64,000 nucleotides of DNA, from contig NZ_JARVSD010000005.1 in the NCBI RefSeq assembly GCF_030209445.1, positions 1-64,000 on the forward strand, given 5' to 3'. The first letter of the stretch is position 1. Each line of letters starts with the position of its first letter. A program made the translations under genes and the position numbers. This document shows positions 1 through 6,578 of the stretch, piece after piece. Source of the DNA: Promicromonospora sp. MEB111. GTDB taxonomy: Bacteria; Actinomycetota; Actinomycetes; Actinomycetales; Cellulomonadaceae. The notes beneath the pieces are model-generated. The model worked only from the letters and a program-made list of their open reading frames with translations, was not told the origin of the DNA and ran no database searches.

Positions 1-82
1 GTACGCGTGCTGCGACGGAGCGCACGACGTTGGGCCGGTGCACCACCCAGTCGTCAATCCGCAGGTCACCTGTGGTCGTCAC
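1..82 (-). CDS. 5' end of an unidentified gene (cut by window edge)
   Basis: Only the first 27 codons are present, so no function can be given. The GTG start at 82 is chosen because AGAGGGGAG lies 9 nt before it and a good promoter lies upstream on the same strand: TTGCCG (133-128), a 17-nt spacer, then CACTAT (110-105). The visible peptide begins VTTTGDLRIDDWVVHRP. The same frame stays open back to an ATG at 271 that has GGAGG 12 nt upstream. A longer protein with a Pro/Ala-rich N-terminus is therefore possible, but that reading would place the promoter and a palindrome inside the coding region. Confidence 0.45.
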   Translation of the reverse strand, partial: MTTTGDLRIDDWVVHRPNVVRSVAARV

Positions 83-104
83 GCGAACCTGCTCCCCTCT
101 GCGC

Positions 105-162
105 ATAGTGTCCGGTTTCGACTCGCTCGGCAATGATCGCACCACAGATGCACGTTTGTGCA
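105..162 (-). promoter_or_regulatory. Promoter and dyad operator upstream of the gene at 82
   Basis: On the minus strand TTGCCG and CACTAT are separated by 17 nt (133-105). Just upstream, at 149-162, is a perfect inverted repeat TGCAC-GTTT-GTGCA. The local drop in GC and the position before the -35 hexamer suggest a regulator site of unknown identity. Confidence 0.4.
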
Positions 163-278
163 ACTTTCCGGCGTGATCGGACGGCGTGGCGGCGCCGCTG
201 GGGGGCGCGGCCGGCACGGCCTCCGACATGGCCCCGGGCGGGGTCTCGGGCGCGGGTCTGGTCGTCTCCATCAGGTGC

Positions 279-500
279 TCACCTCCGGGTGGTCGCGAAC
301 GTGGTCGATACGGCGTCGAGGCCCTGCGGTCCGGCGGTCGCGTGGATGATCGCGAGCGCGACCTCGCAGGTGGCGGCGATCAGGTCGCTCGCTCCCCACG
401 CGTCGGCCAGGCGATAGAGGTTGACGGCATCGCCCTCCGCGTACGCGCGCAGGTACTGGGCGCCCAGACGAACGAGTTCGGGGTGCTCGGTGTGTTCCAT
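279..500 (-). CDS. Small orphan protein, 73 aa
   Basis: An ATG at 500 opens a 73-residue, mostly helical protein beginning MEHTEHPELVRLG. No family is recognised. The start is supported by position: a promoter-like element (AAGTGCTGTGACATCCGGG at 540-522, then CGTCT) ends 12 nt upstream of the ATG, exactly as it does before the small gene at 18045. That implies a leaderless transcript. The stop codon is 8 nt upstream of the next ATG (271), so it may be cotranscribed with the cut-off gene. Third-position GC is as high as in neighbouring genes. The role is unknown; the shared promoter with the gene at 18045 is the best lead. Confidence 0.5.
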   Translation of the reverse strand: MEHTEHPELVRLGAQYLRAYAEGDAVNLYRLADAWGASDLIAATCEVALAIIHATAGPQGLDAVSTTFATTRR

Positions 501-540
501 GCAGCCCAGACGCGCGAGCTGCCCGGATGTCACAGCACTT
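501..540 (-). promoter_or_regulatory. ECF-like promoter, copy 1 (leftward)
   Basis: Read on the minus strand: AAGTGCTGTGACATCCGGG (540-522), then CGCGTCTGGG. TGTGACA is followed 15 nt later by CGTC, and the start codon of the 73-aa gene begins 12 nt after the first base of CGTC. The 19-mer is a perfect inverted copy of 685-703. ECF sigma promoters commonly have CGTC-type -10 boxes. The assignment to an ECF factor is inference. Confidence 0.5.
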
Positions 541-934
541 CTGGAAATTTCTTCGGATTGTTCTGTGACGTCCGGTTCGGACCGATGTCGGGGTCCGATA
601 TGGGTGCCCAGGGCACCGTTCGGCGCGCACGATCTCTTTTCATCCGGTAGGCCTGTGATCCAGGCCACATGTGAATGCATCGAAAAGTGCTGTGACATCC
701 GGGACGTGCCCGCGTCTTAGCTGCGACGCGGACGAAGTTCGGACCTCGCTGGGGGCGGGCCGAGCTCCGGCGCGTCGGGTGGGAGACCGTGGTTCGGAGT
801 GCGCTGGGGGCACGCCGAGCCACGATCTCCCGCTCTCCGGCGCGAGCGCCGGCTCGGACCTCGCTGGCGGCGGACCGAACCGGCGCTCGTGTCCCCGCGC
901 GGCCCTCGCCGTGGGCGGGGCACGCCGAACGTCC
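541..934. repeat. Non-coding stretch with dyad repeats before leuS
   Basis: No convincing gene lies between the 73-aa gene and the leuS leader. The stretch holds a degenerate 26-bp repeat at 738-763, 793-818 and 853-878, spaced 55 and 60 nt. Each copy starts TTCGG or CTCGG and ends in CCGA, so each is an imperfect dyad. A related dyad lies at 576-597 (TTCGGACC ... GGTCCGA). A GGTGCCCAGGGCACC palindrome lies near 604-618. The repeats may be binding sites for a regulator or structured RNA of a longer leuS transcript. Confidence 0.4.
685..716 (+). promoter_or_regulatory. ECF-like promoter, copy 2 (rightward, toward leuS)
   Basis: AAGTGCTGTGACATCCGGG at 685-703 is followed by CGTC at 713-716, with 15 nt between TGTGACA and CGTC, identical to the other two copies. 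At the expected start-codon position there is GAC, not ATG. If used, this promoter would give an RNA with a long leader running through the repeats into the leuS attenuator. Confidence 0.4.
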
Positions 935-970
935 TTTACCCGGCTCGGCCGGCCCGCGTACGGTGGAGGC
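935..970 (+). promoter_or_regulatory. leuS leader promoter
   Basis: TTTACC (935-940) and TACGGT (959-964) are separated by 18 nt and place transcription start at about 971, the A of the leader ATG. The leader would therefore be leaderless. The GGAGG at 965-969 is too close to the ATG to act as a ribosome site. Confidence 0.6.
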
Positions 971-1000
971 ATGCGCACGGCACGCTCGCTGCTTATGTAG
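971..1000 (+). CDS. Leucine attenuator leader peptide (MRTARSLLM)
   Basis: A nine-codon open frame, ATG to TAG, encodes MRTARSLLM. Two adjacent Leu codons, CTG and CTT, sit three codons before the stop; CTT is rare in such high-GC DNA, which would sharpen sensitivity to Leu-tRNA charging. It is followed at once by a pause-type hairpin and a terminator, and then by a leucyl-tRNA synthetase gene. This is the arrangement of ribosome-mediated attenuation of amino-acid genes. Translation from an RNA that begins at the ATG is inferred from promoter spacing. Confidence 0.75.
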   Translation: MRTARSLLM

Positions 1001-1066
1001 CCGCACCGGACTCGCCCTCGATCGGGCACGACCGGTGCGGCCGCCCCTCCTTGCGAGGGGCTTTTT
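1001..1066 (+). terminator. leuS attenuator: pause hairpin and terminator
   Basis: CCGCACCGG (1001-1009) pairs perfectly with CCGGTGCGG (1032-1040), starting right after the leader stop codon. The terminator stem is GCCCCTC (1043-1049) with GAGGGGC (1055-1061), loop CTTGC, followed by TTTTT (1062-1066). A ribosome stalled on the Leu codons would cover the left arm of the first hairpin and leave 1032-1040 free to interfere with the terminator. The exact antiterminator pairing is not obvious by eye. Confidence 0.75.
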
Positions 1067-1105
1067 CGTGCCCGGACCCGATCGACGCACCGGAGAGCGA
1101 GAACG

Positions 1106-3088
1106 ATGAGCGAGCAGCGCACCACCCCCGAACCTGCCGGCGACGGTCCGCCTGCGGCCCACCCGTTCGCGGCGTCCGACGACGGCGCACGGCCCCGCCG
1201 CTACCTGCTGACGATGTTCCCGTACCCCTCGGGGGACCTGCACATGGGTCACGCCGAGGTGTTCGCGATCACCGACGTCGTGGCGCGGTACTGGCGCGCC
1301 AAGGGCTTCGACGTGCTGAACCCGGTGGGCTGGGACTCGTTCGGCCTGCCGGCCGAGAACGCGGCGATCCGCCGTGGCGAGCACCCCGCCGTGTTCACGG
1401 AGGCCAACATCGCGACCCAGGCGGCGTCGATCGAGCGCTACGGCGTCTCGTTCGACTGGTCGCGGCGGCTGCACACCCACGAGCCGGGCTACTACCGCTG
1501 GACGCAGTGGCTGTTCGCCCGCCTGCACGAGCGGGGTCTGGCCTACCGTGCCGAGGCGGAGGTGAACTGGTGCCCGCACGACCGCACGGTCCTGGCGAAC
1601 GAGCAGGTGGTCGACGGCGCGTGCGAGCGCTGCGGTACCGCCGTCGTCGCGCGCAGCCTGACGCAGTGGTTCTTCCGGATCACCGCGTACGCGGACCGGC
1701 TGCTGGACGACATGACCCTGCTGGAGCCCGGCTGGCCCGCCCACGTCCTGACGATGCAGCGCAACTGGATCGGCCGCTCCGCGGGACCGGAGGGAGCGAC
1801 GACCTACCGCCTGCACGACTGGCTGGTCTCCCGGCAGCGCTACTGGGGCGCCCCGATCCCGGTGGTGCACTGCCCGGCCTGCGGGGAGGTGCTGGTGCCG
1901 GACGACCGGCTGCCCGTCGAGCTGCCGCACCTGGAGGGGGACCGCCTGGCCCCGGGCGACGTCTCGCCCCTGGCCGCCGCCCGCGACTGGGTGGAGACCA
2001 CCTGCCCGCGGTGCGGCGGCCCGGCCGAGCGGGACACGGACACGATGGACACGTTCGTGGACTCGTCCTGGTACTTCCTGCGGTACCTGTCGCCCGAGTA
2101 CGACGGCGGGCCGTTCCGGCCCGAGGACGCCGCCCGCTGGATGCCCGCCGCGCTGTACGTGGGCGGTGTCGAGCACGCGACGATGCACCTGCTGTACGCG
2201 CGGTTCGTCACCAAGGTGCTGTACGACATGGGCCTGGTGCCGTCGCCCGAGCCGTACGCCCGCCTGATGAACCAGGGGCAGGTGGTCAACCACGGCCGCG
2301 CGATGAGCAAGTCGCTGGGCAACGGCGTGGACCTGGCGGCCGAGCTGGACCGGCACGGCGTCGACGCCGTCCGGCTGGCGATGCTGTTTTCCGGGCCACC
2401 GGAGGACGACGTCGACTGGGCGGACGTCTCACCCGGGGCGATGCGCACGTTCCTGGCTCGCGTGCTGCGGCTGGCTCCGGCGGGGTCCGAGTCGGGCGCG
2501 CCAGGTTCGGGCGGGCCGGGCGTCCGCGCGTCGGACGCCCTGCGCCGCACGGTGCACCGGACCGTGCACGACGTCGACACCCTGGTCGAGGCCGGGCGGT
2601 TCAACGTCGCGATCGCGCGCCTGATGCAGCTGGTGGGTGAGGTGCGGCGGGCGTCGTCGCCGGCCGGCGGGGCGGACGACGGCGGGGCGGACGACGGCGG
2701 GACGCACGACGGCACGGCGATCTACCGCGAGGCCATCTCCGCCGTCGCGGTCCTGCTGAGCCTGTTCGCTCCGTTCACCGCCCAGGAGCTGTGGGAGCGG
2801 CTGGGGCGTACGACGCCGGTCGCGGCACAGCCGTGGCCCGAGGTGGACCCGGCGTACCTGGTGGTGTCCGAGGCCGAGGCGGTGGTCCAGGTGGACGGCA
2901 GGGTGCGGGACCGGATGGCGGTCCCGGCGGACGTCGTGCCGGCCGAGCTGGAGCGAGCCGCGCTGGCCCGGCCGGCGGTCACGCGTGCCGTGGGCGGACG
3001 GCCGGTGCGGCGGGTCGTGGTCCGCCCGCCGCACCTGGTCAACGTCGTGACCGGACCCGACGTCACATCCGACGTGACTCCCGGTTAG
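1106..3088 (+). CDS. leuS: Leucyl-tRNA synthetase lacking the CP1 editing domain
   Basis: Cytosolic class Ia synthetase that charges tRNA-Leu with leucine. It is 660 aa, whereas bacterial LeuRS is usually 800-950. Visible features: the HIGH-type motif HMGH (46-49); NWCP...CERCG zinc-type region; the NWIGRS strand (220-225), followed after only about eight residues by [15 protein letters not shown]; a second CPACG/CPRCG cluster; [16 protein letters not shown]; the KMSKS loop as AMSKS (399-403); then the anticodon-binding and C-terminal domains. The CP1 proofreading domain normally inserted after NWIGRS, with its threonine-rich and catalytic Asp regions, is absent with a clean join. An acidic Gly/Asp repeat (15-bp units near 2664-2693) lies in the anticodon domain. 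It is preceded by its own Leu attenuator. It is probably a second, inducible LeuRS; the housekeeping copy is not in the window. The stop overlaps the convergent channel gene. Confidence 0.9.
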   Translation: MSEQRTTPEPAGDGPPAAHPFAASDDGARPRRYLLTMFPYPSGDLHMGHAEVFAITDVVARYWRAKGFDVLNPVGWDSFGLPAENAAIRRGEHPAVFTEANIATQAASIERYGVSFDWSRRLHTHEPGYYRWTQWLFARLHERGLAYRAEAEVNWCPHDRTVLANEQVVDGACERCGTAVVARSLTQWFFRITAYADRLLDDMTLLEPGWPAHVLTMQRNWIGRSAGPEGATTYRLHDWLVSRQRYWGAPIPVVHCPACGEVLVPDDRLPVELPHLEGDRLAPGDVSPLAAARDWVETTCPRCGGPAERDTDTMDTFVDSSWYFLRYLSPEYDGGPFRPEDAARWMPAALYVGGVEHATMHLLYARFVTKVLYDMGLVPSPEPYARLMNQGQVVNHGRAMSKSLGNGVDLAAELDRHGVDAVRLAMLFSGPPEDDVDWADVSPGAMRTFLARVLRLAPAGSESGAPGSGGPGVRASDALRRTVHRTVHDVDTLVEAGRFNVAIARLMQLVGEVRRASSPAGGADDGGADDGGTHDGTAIYREAISAVAVLLSLFAPFTAQELWERLGRTTPVAAQPWPEVDPAYLVVSEAEAVVQVDGRVRDRMAVPADVVPAELERAALARPAVTRAVGGRPVRRVVVRPPHLVNVVTGPDVTSDVTPG

Positions 3089-3921
3089 GCGGCCGCGCCG
3101 TCGTTCTCGTCGAGCTTCGCGCGCAGGGCGCGGAGCTCGACGAGGATCTCGCGGTTCTGCTCGGCCAGGGCGTCGAGCCGCTCGTCCTTCTGCTCGTCGT
3201 CCTTGCGCTCCTCCTCGGAGATCTCCTCCATGCCGTTGACGATGACGGCGATGAACAGGTTCAGCACCGCGAAGCTGACCACCAGGATGTACAGCACGAA
3301 GAAGATCCACGCGGCGGGATGGGTCTCCATCACCGAGCGCGCGATGTCGGGCCAGGCCTCGCCCGTCATGGCCTGGAAGAGCGTGAACAGGGACGTCCAC
3401 AGGCTGCCGAAGTACTCGGGGGACGTCTTGCCGAACAGGCCGGTCGCGATGACCGCCGACACGTACATGACCAGCACCAGCAGCGCGCCCACGGCGCCCA
3501 TCCCGGGCACTGCCCGCAGCAGGCCGTCGACGACGCGGCGCAGCGCGGGCACCGCCGAGATGACCCGCAGCACGCGCAGCACCCGCAGGGCGCGCAGTGC
3601 GGACAGGGACTCGGTGGCCGGGAGCACGGCGACACCCACCACGAGCAGGTCGAACACGTTCCACGGGTCGCGGAAGAAGCGCCAGCCGTAGGCGATCAGG
3701 CGCAGGAGCAGCTCCAGCACGAAGAAGCCGAGCATGACGTGGTCGATGTTCTGCAGGACCTCGAACGCCTCGCCATGGACCATGGTCTCGGCGCCCAGGA
3801 CCAGGGCGTTCGCCAGGATCACCCCGAGCACGAGGTTGGTGACCCACCTCTGGTCGAGAAAGGCACGCAGTCGCTCTCGTCCGGTCCGCGGTGCGGCCCG
3901 TGTGCCGATCTCCTGGTTCAT
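3085..3921 (-). CDS. Voltage-gated ion channel, NaChBac-like
   Basis: A 278-aa six-TM channel subunit that should form a homotetrameric cation channel. S4 is clear (repeated LRVLRVLRV with Arg every third residue, then ALRRVV). The pore has [14 protein letters not shown], then S6 [25 protein letters not shown]. The C-terminus is an acidic/basic coiled coil ([21 protein letters not shown]), typical of bacterial Nav tetramerisation. The selectivity filter reads TGEAWPD where NaChBac-type channels have TLESW; the pore Glu is kept, but Leu to Gly and Ser to Ala may alter selectivity. The ATG at 3921 has GGAGGA 7 nt upstream. The TAA overlaps the leuS stop region by 4 nt, convergently. Confidence 0.88.
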   Translation of the reverse strand: MNQEIGTRAAPRTGRERLRAFLDQRWVTNLVLGVILANALVLGAETMVHGEAFEVLQNIDHVMLGFFVLELLLRLIAYGWRFFRDPWNVFDLLVVGVAVLPATESLSALRALRVLRVLRVISAVPALRRVVDGLLRAVPGMGAVGALLVLVMYVSAVIATGLFGKTSPEYFGSLWTSLFTLFQAMTGEAWPDIARSVMETHPAAWIFFVLYILVVSFAVLNLFIAVIVNGMEEISEEERKDDEQKDERLDALAEQNREILVELRALRAKLDENDGAAA

Positions 3922-4131
3922 CGAGTGTTCCTCCACTTTCGCGTGCCCGGAGCCCACGCCCCGGCCTTGCCTCAGGGCCCCTTGCCCGGGCGAACCTTAG
4001 CGCGGCGGTGTGTCCAGACTTGTCCGGGCGCAATGTCCCGATATGGGACTGATCGGCGGGTCCGGTGGCAACTGAACCAAATCAGTGCTGGAGTAGAGCA
4101 CAAGCAAGCCACACGACTGGAGGAAAATGCC

Positions 4132-4398
4132 ATGGGCAACTGGGCCTTTCTCATCCTCGGACTGATCGCCGGTGTCATCGCACGCATCGTCATCCCGGGC
4201 AAGCAGCCGGGCGGTTTCTGGGTCACCTTGCTTCTCGGCGTGCTCGGCGCCATGCTCGGCGGCTGGCTGGGCGGCCTCATCTTCAACGTCAGCTTCAGCG
4301 AGTTCTGGTCCTGGTCGACCTGGCTCTTCGCGGTGATCGGCGCGATCATCGTCATCCTGATCGCCCAGGCGATCTTCGGCCGGCGCAAGACCGCCTGA
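4132..4398 (+). CDS. GlsB/YeaQ/YmgE family membrane protein
   Basis: An 88-aa protein with three hydrophobic segments and Gly-rich helices: MGNWAFLILGLIAGVIARI, then IPGKQPGG, then LLGVLGAMLGGWLGG, ending in a long C-terminal helix and GRRKTA. This is the usual size and pattern of the transglycosylase-associated (GlsB/YeaQ) stress-response membrane family, whose biochemical role is unsettled. Start at 4132 has GGAGGA 7 nt upstream. The lipoprotein gene begins 6 nt after the stop, so the two are probably cotranscribed. Confidence 0.88.
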   Translation: MGNWAFLILGLIAGVIARIVIPGKQPGGFWVTLLLGVLGAMLGGWLGGLIFNVSFSEFWSWSTWLFAVIGAIIVILIAQAIFGRRKTA

Positions 4399-4403
4399 CC
4401 GCT

Positions 4404-5339
4404 GTGGCCCGCGGCCGCACCGCCCTCGTCGTCCTCCTGACGTCGCTGGTCGGGGCGGCCGCTGTCGCATGTTCGGGCGCGCCCGCGCCGTCGTCGACCC
4501 TGGGGCCCGTGCCCGACGACATCGCCGACCACCTCAGCGTCCAGGTGGACCAAGGGCGCACGCAGTACGCCGCCCGCGAGATCGTCCTCGCGGTCACCAA
4601 CGACTCGGACGAGACGATGACGTTGGTGTCGGGGGCCCTGGACGCGGACGGCTTCGGGCCCACCCACCCCACCAAGGAGAACCGCACCCCGGCGCTGCGG
4701 CCCGGCACCACGCGGGACGTCTATGTCGAGCTGGGCGAGGCGGAGTGCGCCGGCTTCCCGGCGGGCCCGGAGGAGCCGGTGCCGGACGCCGCGCCGTCGG
4801 CGACGATCACGCTGGCTCTGGGCGAGTTCGACGAGCTCGGGCCGGCCAGCGACCTCGTCGTCGAGGAGGTGGGCGATCCAGGCGGGCATCTCGCGCGGAA
4901 CCACGCGGTGGACTGTGCCACGGCCGCGGTAGCCGCGGGCGCGAGCCTCGCCGTCGACGCGGACATCCCCGTCGAGACGCGCGACGGCGAGCTGACCGCC
5001 CTGGTCACGCTGCGGATCGATCCGGTGGACGGCGGGCCCGAGGTCACGATCGACCGGATCGCCGGGACCACGATCATGAACAACCCCGACCCGGACGGCG
5101 AAGAGACCGGCTGGACCGGCTCCGCGCTCGACGGGCAGCGTTCCGGCAGCGTCACCCTGTCCGTGGTGCCCGCCCGCTGCGACGCCCACGCCGTGGGCGA
5201 GGACAAGCGCGGGACGTTCCTGCCCGTGTCGGCGAGCGTCGACGGGGTGGCGCAGCACGTGATCTACGTGCCCATGCCGGACTCGGCGCGCGCCGACCTG
5301 TTCGCCTTCATCGCGGACAGCTGCGACTGGCCGGAGTAG
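4404..5339 (+). CDS. Putative lipoprotein, 311 aa
   Basis: The GTG at 4404, 6 nt after the preceding stop, opens a protein with a short basic n-region, a hydrophobic core and AAAVAC-SG, a plausible lipobox with Cys near residue 23. The mature part is acidic and beta-rich, with conserved-looking Cys at CAGFP, DCATAA, RCDAH and DSCDWPE, and phrases such as REIVLAVTNDSDETMTLVSGAL that suggest an immunoglobulin-like fold. No named family is recognised. It is expected on the outer face of the membrane. Confidence 0.7.
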   Translation: MARGRTALVVLLTSLVGAAAVACSGAPAPSSTLGPVPDDIADHLSVQVDQGRTQYAAREIVLAVTNDSDETMTLVSGALDADGFGPTHPTKENRTPALRPGTTRDVYVELGEAECAGFPAGPEEPVPDAAPSATITLALGEFDELGPASDLVVEEVGDPGGHLARNHAVDCATAAVAAGASLAVDADIPVETRDGELTALVTLRIDPVDGGPEVTIDRIAGTTIMNNPDPDGEETGWTGSALDGQRSGSVTLSVVPARCDAHAVGEDKRGTFLPVSASVDGVAQHVIYVPMPDSARADLFAFIADSCDWPE

Positions 5340-5354
5340 CCCCGGGGCCGGGTA

Positions 5355-5409
5355 CGCGAGAGGCGCCGCGTCCGCTGCCGGATACCCGGCGCGGAGGCGG
5401 CGCCTCGCG
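5355..5409 (+). terminator. Hairpin after the lipoprotein gene
   Basis: CGCGAGAGGCGCCGC (5355-5369) can pair, with a small bulge, with GCGGCGCCTCGCG (5397-5409). It lies 15 nt after the stop and has no strong T-run. It lies between convergent genes. Confidence 0.5.
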
Positions 5410-5460
5410 AGACTCTGGTGTTGCGGCTGTCCAGGCCAGCGGCTCAGACTCTGCCTTTTT

Positions 5461-5493
5461 GTCGTCTGAGCCTGCGGCTCCGGCTCAGACGAC
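5461..5493. repeat. Perfect 12-bp inverted repeat over the NlpC stop codon
   Basis: GTCGTCTGAGCC (5461-5472) and GGCTCAGACGAC (5482-5493) form a perfect stem. The stop codon of the minus-strand NlpC gene (5487-5485) lies inside the right arm. A further GGCTCAGAC copy sits near 5441-5449 and a T5 tract at 5456-5460, so alternative hairpins are possible. Confidence 0.55.
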
Positions 5494-6219
5494 CCGGATG
5501 AAGGTCGGGCTGTTCTGCCACATCTCGGTGTAGCGGACCGGCATGCCGGCGGCCCAGGCCTCGATGATCATGCCGTTGCCGGCGTAGAGGGCCACGTGGC
5601 CGGGCGTCCAGACGATGTCGCCCGGCTCGGGGTACGTGACCTGGTAGCCGGAGCTGAGCATCGCGCTCGAGGAGTGCGGCAGGGAGACGCCGAGCTGCGC
5701 GTACACGTACTGGATCAGGCCCGAGCAGTCCATGCCCTCCGACGGCGAGTTACCGCCCAGCACGTAGGTGATGCCCAGGTAGTTGAAGGCGATGTTGACG
5801 GCCTGCTGGCCGACCGGCACGGGGTCCGGCGCGTCGACCGAGACGACGGCGGGGCCCTCGCCCTTCTCGCCGTCGGCGCCCGTGGAGGTGCCCAGGGCTT
5901 CCATCTCGATCGGCATCTTCGCGTCGGCCGGGACGGTCACGGTGGGGGCGGCGGCGACGGACTGCTTGGCCACCGCGGTGAGGGAGTTGAGGTCGACCGA
6001 GTTGAGCTTCGCGGTCTTGACGTCGGTCTTCAGGTCCATCGCCGGGGCCGCGTGGGCCGTCGTCGCGATGGTGGAGATCAGGACGCCACCGGCGGCTGCG
6101 GCGATCGCGCCGCGGCGGGCAACTGTGCCGGCGTTCTCGGTGGCGGTACGGGCGAGGATGGTCAGCGGTGTCTGGGCCGGGCGGCTGTCACGATGCCGTC
6201 CGCGGAGGGAGTTCGTCAC
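5485..6219 (-). CDS. Secreted NlpC/P60 peptidoglycan hydrolase (riboswitch-controlled)
   Basis: A 244-aa exported endopeptidase predicted to cut peptide stems in the wall. Residues 1-57 carry a basic N-terminus and a hydrophobic stretch (AIAAAAGGVLISTIATTAHA) with an Ala-rich cleavage site. Residues 60-135 are a low-complexity linker. The NlpC/P60 domain fills 136-244, with catalytic Cys165 in GMDCSGLIQYVYAQLG and His208 in TPGHVALYAG. The GTG start at 6219 has AGGAG about 8 nt upstream. The long 5' leader is a ydaO-type c-di-AMP riboswitch. The paralogue at 8803-9513 has the same catalytic layout but not the riboswitch. Confidence 0.92.
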   Translation of the reverse strand: MTNSLRGRHRDSRPAQTPLTILARTATENAGTVARRGAIAAAAGGVLISTIATTAHAAPAMDLKTDVKTAKLNSVDLNSLTAVAKQSVAAAPTVTVPADAKMPIEMEALGTSTGADGEKGEGPAVVSVDAPDPVPVGQQAVNIAFNYLGITYVLGGNSPSEGMDCSGLIQYVYAQLGVSLPHSSSAMLSSGYQVTYPEPGDIVWTPGHVALYAGNGMIIEAWAAGMPVRYTEMWQNSPTFIRVV

Positions 6220-6235
6220 CTAATGTCTCCTGTAC

Positions 6236-6425
6236 CGCCTGCGAGGTCAGCTGTCGGGTTCGGGTAGGAGTACAACCCGGCCGCACGGCTACTGGGGGGT
6301 TTCCGTCCGGCTTCACCCCGAGGACGACGATCCTGCTGTCGCCCGGGAATGGGTCCCCCGCTCCTGTCTTGAACGTCTGGTCACGAACCGGTGACAGGAC
6401 TCGGCGTCCGGCTCGCGACTCCACC
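6236..6425 (-). promoter_or_regulatory. c-di-AMP riboswitch (ydaO/yuaA class)
   Basis: Read on the minus strand, the leader contains GGGGGACCC, then GGGGTGAAGCC, then CTCCTACCCGAACCCGACAG directly followed by CTGACCTCGCAGGCGG. These are the core signatures of ydaO-type aptamers, and the last block ends about 15 nt before the start codon. Actinobacterial versions commonly control NlpC/P60 and other wall hydrolases, usually as OFF switches when c-di-AMP is high. The 5' boundary is approximate. A small hairpin CCACC-GTGC-GGTGG sits just upstream, at 6421-6434. Confidence 0.85.
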
Positions 6426-6578
6426 GTGCGGTGGAGCAGAAGTCAAAGTACACACGTTCACGGAAAAAGTCACGATCGGGTTACGCATTACGGTCTGACC
6501 CAACGAAGGCGCAGATTTGCGCCGTTCCGGGCTTCAGGGGTTATGACCGACATCACACATCCGCTACCGTTCGGCGGC

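Noticed and set aside
83-271. Pro/Ala-rich N-terminal extension of the cut-off gene starting at 271
   Set aside because: The frame is open, but it would run through a promoter with 17-nt spacing, a palindrome and a GC dip. The GTG at 82 is better supported. Kept as an alternative only.
935-1105. T-box riboswitch before leuS
   Set aside because: No T-box consensus (AGGGUGGNACCGCG-type) or specifier-loop layout was seen. The Leu-codon peptide with terminator fits ribosome-mediated attenuation better.
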